Source: Fibrobacter succinogenes
GTDB taxonomy: Bacteria > Fibrobacterota > Chitinivibrionia > Chitinivibrionales > Chitinivibrionaceae
Assembly: GCA_020726425.1 (NCBI GenBank)
Contig: DYSA01000005.1
Span: 1-33,528, forward strand
Direction: 5' to 3'
DNA length: 33,528 nt
How positions within the stretch are numbered: the first letter of the stretch is position 1; each line of letters begins with the position of its first letter. The notes beneath the pieces are model-generated. The model saw only the letters and a program-made list of their open reading frames with translations. It was not told the DNA's origin and did not search any database. The translations under genes were made by a program, and so were the position numbers. Below, in pieces: positions 1 to 7,389 of the stretch.

Positions 1-2
1 CC

Positions 3-686
3 TTTGCCGCCAAACCTCTCGGAACCGGATGGGACACCGTTCTCGATTCCTGTTCCGGTGATCTGGACAAGGATGGCGTTCCCGAGAAGGTTCAGGTGGT
101 GGAGTATCCCACTGATCAGGATTTGAATATTCCTGTAGAATTACAGATTTTCAAGAAGAAACCAAATGGCAAAGATTCGTTGTGGTTTGTTAGTCGAAGA
201 CCATTTTATGCATACTGTGAGGATGAAGCGGGAGAACCTCATGTCGAACAAATTAAAGTTGTAAATGGTACAATAGTTGTTCATTCACGCTTAAATATTG
301 TCCATCATGGTGATGGTCCCAGTTTTGAAACTGCACGATACCGTTATCAAAATGGAGGGTTTAGCCTCATTGGTTTTACTTTTGAAATCAATGAAGGGTG
401 TGGAATGGGAGAAAGGGATAAGTCTGGGCAAACGGTTGTTGACATTAATCTTTCCACCGGAAAAGGAATTCTTTCCTACAAATACGAGCAGTGCGATGAA
501 GATTCACCCGTCAAACTCCCCACAAACAAATCAATCCCGTTCACTCTCGACCAGTGTTCCGCCACCAAAACCGTGAACGGCAAAGAACAGAAACTCACCA
601 CCGCCGACCTGAAAAACATCACCATGGCCAACCACAAATATGGCGAAATATCTCTGACCATCAAAGGCGAAAATATTTCATTTTAA
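3..686 (+). CDS. Secreted-type protein with Asp-rich repeat motif, 5' truncated by window edge
   Basis: The frame is open from base 3, so the track's start at the GTG at 96 is probably internal and the gene begins outside the window. Upstream of that GTG the frame encodes a motif DLDKDGVPE, a calcium-binding-like Asp loop seen in VCBS/FG-GAP-type proteins. The later order (a hydrophilic beta-rich middle, then FSLIGF and INLSTGKG) resembles a family of exported hypothetical proteins that start with a GDLNKDG-like repeat, as I remember it. No signal peptide can be judged because the N-terminus is missing. The last 60 codons use more C-ending codons than the AT-richer middle, which may only reflect local composition. 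Function is unknown; it is probably envelope-associated or secreted. Confidence 0.6.
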   Translation, partial: FAAKPLGTGWDTVLDSCSGDLDKDGVPEKVQVVEYPTDQDLNIPVELQIFKKKPNGKDSLWFVSRRPFYAYCEDEAGEPHVEQIKVVNGTIVVHSRLNIVHHGDGPSFETARYRYQNGGFSLIGFTFEINEGCGMGERDKSGQTVVDINLSTGKGILSYKYEQCDEDSPVKLPTNKSIPFTLDQCSATKTVNGKEQKLTTADLKNITMANHKYGEISLTIKGENISF

Positions 687-760
687 TGTCGCACGTGATG
701 GTATCACTTTGCTGGATCGCATTATATAAAAGAGCTGAGAACAAACAAAAAGGAACTCCC

Positions 761-1387
761 ATGAATCCCTGGACTACCATTCCCCTGAACGACTACGAAT
801 CGCACATGAACCTTCCCGAAATTGGCCAAGCTGAATTTCTTGCCGGAACCATGGTCGCTATGATTCAAACAATATCTCCGGAATCTGTTGCTGTGATTGG
901 GTGTGCCGGTGGAAACGGATTTGATCAGATCAAGGAATGTGGGGTGGAGCATTTGATCGGGATCGATATAAATAACGATTTTTGCGATGTCGCATTTGAT
1001 CGGTATGGCGAAACCTTTGATCATCTGGAAATCATGACCGCTGATTTTTGTGATGAATCGTGTCAGTTTGATCCGGTCGATTTTCTTTTCGCGGGACTTC
1101 TATTTGAATATGTGGATTGCGAAACGGCGATTAAACGGTGCAGTGAACAGGTCGTTTCCGGTGGCTATTTCGGAGCGGTGATACAACTTCACTGCGAAAC
1201 CATGGCGGAAATTTCACCTTCGCCGTTTACTGAAACATTGGGGGTGCTCAGTTCAATAATGACTCTCGTGGATCCTCAGTTTTTCGAGCAGATTGCCTGT
1301 GACTATGGATTTACTGTGGTTTCTAATCAAACCGTTGAACTGATTTCAGGGAAATCGTTTCAGGTTTTTCTCTTTCAAAATCGGTAG
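761..1387 (+). CDS. Class I SAM-dependent methyltransferase, substrate unknown
   Basis: The track ORF begins at 554, but that start overlaps the upstream gene by over 130 nt. The ATG at 761 has an AAGGA-type ribosome site (aaaaaggaactccc) and gives a 208-residue protein. Motif I of Rossmann methyltransferases is visible as VIGCAGGNGFD around residue 45, followed by an acidic end of strand beta-2 (LIGIDIN) and a later DFLFAGLLFEY segment, the usual motif IV region. The protein is short and has no added targeting or substrate domain, so the substrate cannot be named. It runs convergently into trkH with only 10 nt between the stop codons. Confidence 0.75.
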   Translation: MNPWTTIPLNDYESHMNLPEIGQAEFLAGTMVAMIQTISPESVAVIGCAGGNGFDQIKECGVEHLIGIDINNDFCDVAFDRYGETFDHLEIMTADFCDESCQFDPVDFLFAGLLFEYVDCETAIKRCSEQVVSGGYFGAVIQLHCETMAEISPSPFTETLGVLSSIMTLVDPQFFEQIACDYGFTVVSNQTVELISGKSFQVFLFQNR

Positions 1388-1397
1388 GATTCGAGGA

Positions 1398-3005
1398 TTA
1401 TCGTTTCCACGAGATTGGTGCGAACGCGATAAAGACGGTATAGAGTTCCAGTCTTCCCAAAAGCATTGCCAGTGTACAGATCCATTTTCCTTCGAGAGGG
1501 ATCCAATTGAAACTCTGCGTTGGACCAACTCCCGCCAATCCGGGGCCGATATTGCCGAGGGTTGCTGTTATCGCTGTGGCGGCAGTGGAAAAATCTTCCA
1601 CAAAGAAACTCATGGCGAATACGAGAATACCGTAGGTCATGATAAAGAGAAGCAGAAATCCAACAATATTTGCAACCTGTTTTTCTTCCACTGGAACTTT
1701 CCCAATTTTGATCGATTGAACAATTTTAGGCTGAACCATACGCCGAACTTCGCGAATCATCGACTTGATGAGCACTTGGATGCGCAACATCTTGATTCCT
1801 CCCGCTGTCGAACCGGCACATCCGCCGACAAACATGAGAAATACGAGCATTGTTCGGAGGGCGTTGGGCCACATATCGTAATCGGCGGTCATAAATCCGG
1901 TGGTGGTGGTTATGGAGATCACTTGAAATGAACTGAATCGCAGTGCTGAGAAAAAGGAATCGAATTTTGAAGATTCGCCACTCACAACGGTTTGCAATTG
2001 ATCCGATGGGATTGGGTATCCTCTGAAAATTTCACCTACTGCATCAGCGGGAAGTATCCCTTTGATCCAAAGTATTAGAGTAGAGAGAATGATTGCTCCG
2101 CCCAATACTTTTGAGTAGAAAAGGAACTCGCTGTTTTTGGTAAGCAGTGAGAAATTTCGTTTGAAAATCATCTGGTAATGAAGCAGGAAGTTCATTCCCG
2201 CAAGGAACATGAAAAATGTAATCACCCAATCGATATACGCTGAATTGTAGTAGCCAATACTTAAATTTTTAGTGGAAAATCCTCCAGTGGCTAATGTCCC
2301 AAAGGCATGGCAGACCGAATCGAAAAGGGGCATTCCACCAAACATGAGAAGTATCGTTTCCGCAAGGGTCAAAAGAGCGTATACGCCCCAGAGAATCTTG
2401 GCGGTTTGGCGAAGGTTCGGCCCCAATTTTTCTGCTGTTGGCCCGGGAACTTCACCGCGGAACATCTGGTATCCTGTAATTCCCGAAGCGGGGAAAATCG
2501 CGAGAACGAGCGTGACAATACCCATTCCACCGAGCCAGTGAGTCATGGATCGCCAGAATAGCAAGCTCTTCGGAAGTGCTTCGATGTCAGTGAGAATTGT
2601 CGATCCTGTGGTAGTGAATCCACTCATGACTTCGAAATAGCTGTTGGTAAAATGGTAGAACAGTTTGTACAGTGAAAAAGGTGAATGATCGGTCATGTTG
2701 AACCAGATCTGCAGCGGAATTGAACTAAAAAAAGCGAATATGATCCAGCCAAAGGTAACAATGGTAAATCCTTCGCGAATACCATTTCCCACTAACCGAG
2801 ATGGTTTGCGAAGAATCAGGATTGTTCCGGCAAAAAAGGTGAGCGCGATGGCGATCACAAATCCCAAAAGCGCTGGTGATGCGATTGCTTCGGCTATAGA
2901 TCGAGGGGAAGTTTCAATAATTGCGATTCCCAATGAGAGGAGCATGACGAGGCCGAGAACCTGAAGCAGTCGACCGATCGCATGAGTCACAAAAGAAAAA
3001 TTCAT
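1398..3005 (-). CDS. trkH: Trk-type potassium uptake channel subunit TrkH
   Basis: This 535-residue polytopic membrane protein forms the K+-translocating part of the Trk system. The four half-filters of the TrkH/KtrB fold can be read in order: TTTGST (after FEVMSG), LATGGFS, TTTTGFM and GNIGPG. The conserved WRSMTHWLGGMGI pore-helix/M2 segment lies between the first and second. Length fits TrkH better than the shorter KtrB (about 440-480). It starts 3 nt after the trkA stop codon, so the two genes form a trkA-trkH operon. In the family, the pore is gated by the cytoplasmic NAD/ATP-binding TrkA ring. The neighbouring diadenylate cyclase gene on the other strand makes regulation by c-di-AMP plausible (inference). 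Confidence 0.93.
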   Translation of the reverse strand: MNFSFVTHAIGRLLQVLGLVMLLSLGIAIIETSPRSIAEAIASPALLGFVIAIALTFFAGTILILRKPSRLVGNGIREGFTIVTFGWIIFAFFSSIPLQIWFNMTDHSPFSLYKLFYHFTNSYFEVMSGFTTTGSTILTDIEALPKSLLFWRSMTHWLGGMGIVTLVLAIFPASGITGYQMFRGEVPGPTAEKLGPNLRQTAKILWGVYALLTLAETILLMFGGMPLFDSVCHAFGTLATGGFSTKNLSIGYYNSAYIDWVITFFMFLAGMNFLLHYQMIFKRNFSLLTKNSEFLFYSKVLGGAIILSTLILWIKGILPADAVGEIFRGYPIPSDQLQTVVSGESSKFDSFFSALRFSSFQVISITTTTGFMTADYDMWPNALRTMLVFLMFVGGCAGSTAGGIKMLRIQVLIKSMIREVRRMVQPKIVQSIKIGKVPVEEKQVANIVGFLLLFIMTYGILVFAMSFFVEDFSTAATAITATLGNIGPGLAGVGPTQSFNWIPLEGKWICTLAMLLGRLELYTVFIAFAPISWKR

Positions 3006-3008
3006 GAT

Positions 3009-4361
3009 TTATGCCCTGAACAGTTTTGAAATCGATTTAAGATCGTGGCTGTTGTAGAAGACGATAATGTCGTCATGTTCTTCGATGATAGTGATTCCCG
3101 AAACCATAATAAATTCGTTATTGCGAAGAATGCAAGCGATGATAAACTGGGACTGAGCTTTTTTACGGATTTCATGGATTGGACTTCCTGCAATACGACT
3201 TCCCGATTCAATATAGAAATGGCTCATGTCCATATCCGTTTTTGAATGGCGGAACACCGCATCGCGAGAGAATCCCGCAATATCGGAGAAAATCTGTTGG
3301 GTTGAAAGTTTCGTTGGCTGGATGATGTGGTCGATTCCGAGAGTTCGAAAAAGTTGTAGATGTTTCTCATAGTTGGTAACTGCAATTGCCTGTTCTGCAC
3401 CTTCAGCCTTTGCTAAAAGAGCGGTCATGACATTCTCTTCACCATCTTCATCTACAGAGATAAAGAAGTTGGCCGTGTTCACGCCGGCATCAATGAGAGT
3501 CTCTTCCTGCCCCGGATCACCAAAGAAAATGTCCGTATTGTGAAGAGAATCAGCGCACATGCGGCAAAATTCTTCATCTTCAGAAATGAGGACGGTACGT
3601 TTCGCTCGCTTTTCAATCTCTTTTACCAGTGAAATTGTCATTGGTGATTCGCCGTTGATCACAACTTTTGCGATCTTGTCGCCACTGGTTTTGAATAGAT
3701 CGTGGAATCGATTGATCGCGGATATTGGCATGAGAAGAAGGATTTCATCTCCCAGTTGAATGAGACTTTCGCCGTTGGGGATTATCGTGTTTCCATTCCG
3801 GGATATTACCAAAAGGAGAACGTGAGGATCACCCATGATTTTGGCGATTTCAGCAGCGGTGTGATTTACTAAGGCGCAGTTTAGGGTCACTTTGAACCCG
3901 CGAAGTGCAATGCCTGCTTTTCGGAAATTGATCACTTCGGTCTGTTCGGGAACATAGAGATATTCGAGAATTTGATTGATCGTGTCTGTTTCCGGTTCGA
4001 TCGTATCGGTGACGCCGAGATCTTTGAGACCAAAAAATTCGTGAGAAAAGTTTGTCGATTTTAAACGAGCCACTCGATTGGGAACATTAAACCGTGAAGC
4101 GAGGTAGCAGCAGAGAATATTCGTTTCATCATTGGGGGTCACAGCAACGAGCATATCCGCATCGTCAATTCCCGCTTGAATTAACATGGCCGGATCGAGT
4201 CCCGATCCGTGGATTGCGAGAATATCGAGCTTGTTCGCCAGTTTTTGGCACTTCTCCTGACCGCTTTCTATGAGCGTTATTCGGTGGTTAAGTTGCTCTT
4301 TTTCTAGCTGTTGAGCAAGTGTTGAACCGACAACTCCGCCACCAACAATTATGATATTCAC
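3009..4361 (-). CDS. trkA: Trk potassium system NAD-binding regulatory subunit TrkA
   Basis: This 450-residue protein has the duplicated TrkA-N/TrkA-C (RCK) arrangement that gates TrkH. The first Rossmann domain begins at residue 2 with IIIVGGGVVGSTLA (GxGxxG) and continues to the acidic ESG ribose-binding position. The first RCK_C domain lies near residues 140-215. A second TrkA-N half begins near residue 220 without a clean glycine motif, as is usual for the second half. A final RCK_C domain (about 365-450) ends the protein. The start is a GTG with AAGGA about 9 nt upstream. RCK_C domains are known c-di-AMP receptors in KtrA/CpaA-type proteins, which is notable given the divergent diadenylate cyclase operon. 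Confidence 0.93.
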   Translation of the reverse strand: MNIIIVGGGVVGSTLAQQLEKEQLNHRITLIESGQEKCQKLANKLDILAIHGSGLDPAMLIQAGIDDADMLVAVTPNDETNILCCYLASRFNVPNRVARLKSTNFSHEFFGLKDLGVTDTIEPETDTINQILEYLYVPEQTEVINFRKAGIALRGFKVTLNCALVNHTAAEIAKIMGDPHVLLLVISRNGNTIIPNGESLIQLGDEILLLMPISAINRFHDLFKTSGDKIAKVVINGESPMTISLVKEIEKRAKRTVLISEDEEFCRMCADSLHNTDIFFGDPGQEETLIDAGVNTANFFISVDEDGEENVMTALLAKAEGAEQAIAVTNYEKHLQLFRTLGIDHIIQPTKLSTQQIFSDIAGFSRDAVFRHSKTDMDMSHFYIESGSRIAGSPIHEIRKKAQSQFIIACILRNNEFIMVSGITIIEEHDDIIVFYNSHDLKSISKLFRA

Positions 4362-4481
4362 GTACCAGTCCTTTTTGACGTATGTCAGGCAAATATAGTT
4401 TCTGATTGTAGAATTGCGCCCAAAAACAGTGAATGAGAAACGAAGATGGTCAGTTGGCTTAGGTCAATTGAACAGATCTCT

Positions 4482-4509
4482 TTGAATTATGAAGAACCTG
4501 TTGTATTTT
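4482..4509 (+). promoter_or_regulatory. Weak candidate sigma-70 promoter for the plsB-dac-dnaG-rpoD operon
   Basis: TTGAAT (4482-4487) and TATTTT (4504-4509) are separated by 16 nt, about 30 nt before the acyltransferase start. Each box matches consensus at 4 of 6 positions, so this is only a candidate. The 180-nt gap between trkA and this operon must hold divergent promoters. I could not choose a convincing one for trkA. Confidence 0.25.
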
Positions 4510-4541
4510 ACCACGCGTTTATTATCGTGAGAGGAGCAGCA

Positions 4542-5684
4542 ATGGATAAATATAAAAGTCAGTCATCTCGTTTAACTCGTGAAATGAAACACGAAATTGC
4601 CGGTTTTCGGAAATACATCTATCGAACATGCTCTGGTGTTGATGTGACGGGAATTGAACATTTTCACCATGGCGATGACAATAAAACTCTGGTAATAACA
4701 TCGACTCATCGCAGTCATATCGACTACCTCATTCTCGGTGCAGAACTTGTATCTGATGGGATTTGCGGAATTCGCTTTGCTGCGGGTGACAATCTGACTC
4801 GTTTGCCAATTCTTGGATCTCGTTTTCGTCGCATGGGCGCATTTACCGTATTTCGTTCAAAAGCGACTCAGAGAAGCTACCTCTTTAAACTTGTTGAACA
4901 AGTCAAAAAACTCATTAAAAAAGGTGACCTTCTGATTGTATTTCCCGAAGGTGGGCGAAGCTATAACGGTCACATGCTCGACATAAAGGGCGGAATTGTT
5001 GGAGCTGCAGTTGTACTTCAACAGGAAAATCCAGAAGAGCAGGTTTGTTATCAACCAGTTGCAATCAGTTATGAAATTCCCGCTGAAGCACCGTTTCTCA
5101 AGTATGTTCTTGCGGGAAAGAAAATGCGCGATGAAGGCAAAAACAAACTCGAAAAACTGTTTGGCGAATTGATGTATTACGCTGGCGATATTGTTCCCTT
5201 TGTTCTTCGTGGAATTAAAGCTCGCTTTGGTTTGAGATATGGGAAAATTTACATCGATTTCGGAGCTCCGATTCCTCTCTCTGAACTCACCGATGTTCAA
5301 GGTCTCTATCGCGCAAAAGCACCCAATAGTTTCTTGGGGAATAGTGCCGCGATTAAGGAGTCTTCAGAGAAATTGAAAGCTGTGTTTGTGAGACTTCTGC
5401 GAATTCTTCCTCACAATATGGTCGCATATATCATTAAACAGAATGAAACACTTTCTGTGGAGACTCAGGTGAAAAAACTTGAAGCCCTTCGCGCAGAACT
5501 CGCCGAAATGGGAGCGACATTCAGTTCTGAAAAAACGGGAATTGAACTCTACCGTGAAGGTCTGGATTTCCTCCGCCGAAATAGTGTAGGAAAAGTTAGT
5601 AATGATAAAATTGAAATTATTCGCCGTGATATGCTTGAATATTTTGCCGCAACTACCGAAGACCGATTGGTAGAAGGCGCATAA
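4542..5684 (+). CDS. PlsB-like glycerophosphate acyltransferase
   Basis: The track ORF starts at 4446, but the ATG at 4542 has a strong GAGGAG ribosome site 5 nt away, giving 380 residues. The PlsC/PlsB acyltransferase motifs appear in order: block I HRSHID (the HX4D catalytic pair), then a block II-like NLTRLPILGSRFRRMGAF, block III FPEGGRS, and block IV-like PVAISYE. The block II and III wording is closer to PlsB glycerol-3-phosphate acyltransferase than to small PlsC proteins, but the long N- and C-terminal regions of E. coli PlsB are missing. It should transfer an acyl group to glycerol-3-phosphate or lysophosphatidate at the inner face of the membrane. Which substrate it uses is uncertain. 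Its stop overlaps the next start (TAATG). Confidence 0.82.
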   Translation: MDKYKSQSSRLTREMKHEIAGFRKYIYRTCSGVDVTGIEHFHHGDDNKTLVITSTHRSHIDYLILGAELVSDGICGIRFAAGDNLTRLPILGSRFRRMGAFTVFRSKATQRSYLFKLVEQVKKLIKKGDLLIVFPEGGRSYNGHMLDIKGGIVGAAVVLQQENPEEQVCYQPVAISYEIPAEAPFLKYVLAGKKMRDEGKNKLEKLFGELMYYAGDIVPFVLRGIKARFGLRYGKIYIDFGAPIPLSELTDVQGLYRAKAPNSFLGNSAAIKESSEKLKAVFVRLLRILPHNMVAYIIKQNETLSVETQVKKLEALRAELAEMGATFSSEKTGIELYREGLDFLRRNSVGKVSNDKIEIIRRDMLEYFAATTEDRLVEGA

Positions 5685-7048
5685 TGGATTTTCGCAATTA
5701 CCTTATCAGCGATTCCGTCGTTGATCTCGATTATGACGATAAAGATGATGCACTTGAACAATTGGTGCGTCGTCTCTGTCGCAAGCTTAAAATTCGTGAT
5801 CACACGGCGATTTTAGAAGATATGCTTCGACGCGAAGAAACCGCTTCGACCTTCATAGGATCAGGGGTTGCAATTCCTCAAGCTGATGCTACTATCGAAG
5901 AGGATTTCGCTGTTATCATTGGCCGAAGCGTCGAAGGTATTAGCTATGATGCTGCAAGAAATGCTAAAGTGAATATCGTCGCGCTCGTTGTTATCAATCC
6001 CGAACGAGTTGATGAGGATCGGCAGATAGAATTTCTCGCTCGACTCTCCACCTTTTTCAAAGATGTTATCGTGAACCGCCTTCTCATTGAAGAAGAGGTC
6101 GATTCAATTTCACAACTCCTTCAGAATAAGCCAACCGATGAAGAAGATGATGACGACGATGAAAAACTGAAAAAAGCGAAAAAAGAGCCGGTCATCTCTG
6201 CTGCCACCGCGCTCGCTCGCGATGTAAATGCAAAAGCTATTATGATTTTTACCGACACAAAAAATGACACCGAGTTTTTGAAATATATCAAAACTCGTCG
6301 TCAAGTGATTATTGTAACCAGCAATAAAAGTCGTTTTGAAGAAGATTTGAAATACGATATTATTCAGGCACCCTTCGTTCGTTCATCGAGAATTGGTCAA
6401 GTGAAAATCGGTATTCTTCTCGCTATGTCCAGAAATATGCTCACTCGTGATGACTCGGTGGTCTGCATTACGGGAAAATTTAATCACGACTCATTTGATA
6501 CGCTGATTGCGATGGATATTGGCAAAGAGTTTGATTTCTTCTTCAGCCAAACACGATCGCTGCTGCCGCCAGATGTGAAACCGGAAATCCTTGAACGAGT
6601 ACTCGGAATTGCTTCGGAAATAGGTATGGAAGGTCGTGAAGGCAAAGCGGTGGGGACAATGTTTGTTCTTGGAGACACGAATAGCGTTGCCGGTCATATC
6701 GCTCAGTTGATTATCAATCCATTCCGTGGCTACAGTGAATCGGAACGAAATATTCTCGATCCTGGTCTCGAAGAGACTATCAAAGAGTTCGCCAGTATTG
6801 ATGGTGCTTTTGTGATCACTGGCGATGGTGTTGTTCTCTCAGCGGGAAGCTATCTTCGTCCAATTCTTTCTGATGATGTTGTTGCTCAACAACTTCCGAG
6901 CGGACTGGGGTCACGTCATGCCGCCGCCGCTGCAATTACTGCAGCAACTAACTCAATTGCAATTACCGTTTCAGAATCAACGGGGCAGGTAACACTTTTT
7001 AAAAGTGGTGCAATGGCTTTAACTCTTTCCAAGCAGATTGACAAATGA
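5684..7048 (+). CDS. Diadenylate cyclase with EIIA-like and pyruvate-kinase-C-like regulatory domains
   Basis: This 454-residue soluble protein should condense two ATP to c-di-AMP. Three parts are visible. Residues 1-148 resemble a PTS EIIA type 2 domain (IGSGVAIPQAD, then VEGISYDA and LARLSTFFKD). An acidic/lysine linker follows at about 150-168. Residues 170-290 resemble a pyruvate kinase C-terminal domain (ISAATALARDVNAKAIMIFT). Residues 300-454 are a DAC domain, with EGREGKAVGTMFVLGDT, the DGA motif (373-375) and a GLGSRHAAAA version of the RHR motif (411-413 are RHA). The PK-C plus DAC order matches archaeal DacZ; the added EIIA-like domain does not. The EIIA histidine position (AIPH in the family) is Gln66. 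It overlaps both neighbours (TAATG, ATGA) in the operon and lies across the promoter region from trkA. Confidence 0.82.
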   Translation: MDFRNYLISDSVVDLDYDDKDDALEQLVRRLCRKLKIRDHTAILEDMLRREETASTFIGSGVAIPQADATIEEDFAVIIGRSVEGISYDAARNAKVNIVALVVINPERVDEDRQIEFLARLSTFFKDVIVNRLLIEEEVDSISQLLQNKPTDEEDDDDDEKLKKAKKEPVISAATALARDVNAKAIMIFTDTKNDTEFLKYIKTRRQVIIVTSNKSRFEEDLKYDIIQAPFVRSSRIGQVKIGILLAMSRNMLTRDDSVVCITGKFNHDSFDTLIAMDIGKEFDFFFSQTRSLLPPDVKPEILERVLGIASEIGMEGREGKAVGTMFVLGDTNSVAGHIAQLIINPFRGYSESERNILDPGLEETIKEFASIDGAFVITGDGVVLSAGSYLRPILSDDVVAQQLPSGLGSRHAAAAAITAATNSIAITVSESTGQVTLFKSGAMALTLSKQIDK

Positions 7049-7389
7049 AATCATCGAAACGTTTTTCGTTGCCTAAGATTCCGAAAATTAAAAGTTTTTC
7101 CGACCTTCCCCGTGGATCCGCGAAGTTTCTAGCTTTGGGGGTTGTTGGTGTGGTTTTGTTGCACACAATCTTTGGACCAAAAGGATTAATTTCGTTAGGG
7201 ATTCTCCTTCGGGAGTGTAAACAGTTGGAAACTGAAATTGCTCAAGAAAAAAGTAAAATCGATTCACTGACTATCGTTGTCGGTCGGTTACAAGGTGATG
7301 CTTCATATTTAGAGCGATCCGCGCGAGAGCTTCTCGGCGTAAGTTCCAGTGGCGAAACGGTTATTAAGTTTGTGGATCAACGGGAATGA
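7045..7389 (+). CDS. FtsB/DivIC-like septum formation protein
   Basis: This is a 114-residue bitopic membrane protein. A basic N-terminal segment (residues 1-27) precedes one hydrophobic segment (FLALGVVGVVLLHTIFG, about 29-45) and a coiled coil (about 57-85). It ends in an ARELLG motif typical of the FtsB/DivIC family, where the E(R/K)xAReELG-like sequence closes the coiled coil. In the divisome it would bind FtsL and FtsQ in the periplasm and help activate FtsWI. It overlaps the upstream diadenylate cyclase and downstream dnaG by 4 nt each (ATGA), so translation is probably coupled. The FtsL-like partner lies separately in the dcw cluster of this window. Confidence 0.78.
   Translation: MKSSKRFSLPKIPKIKSFSDLPRGSAKFLALGVVGVVLLHTIFGPKGLISLGILLRECKQLETEIAQEKSKIDSLTIVVGRLQGDASYLERSARELLGVSSSGETVIKFVDQRE

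Noticed and set aside
554-760. Upstream extension of the methyltransferase ORF
   Set aside because: It overlaps the preceding gene in another frame; the ATG at 761 has a proper ribosome site and the conserved domain begins after it.
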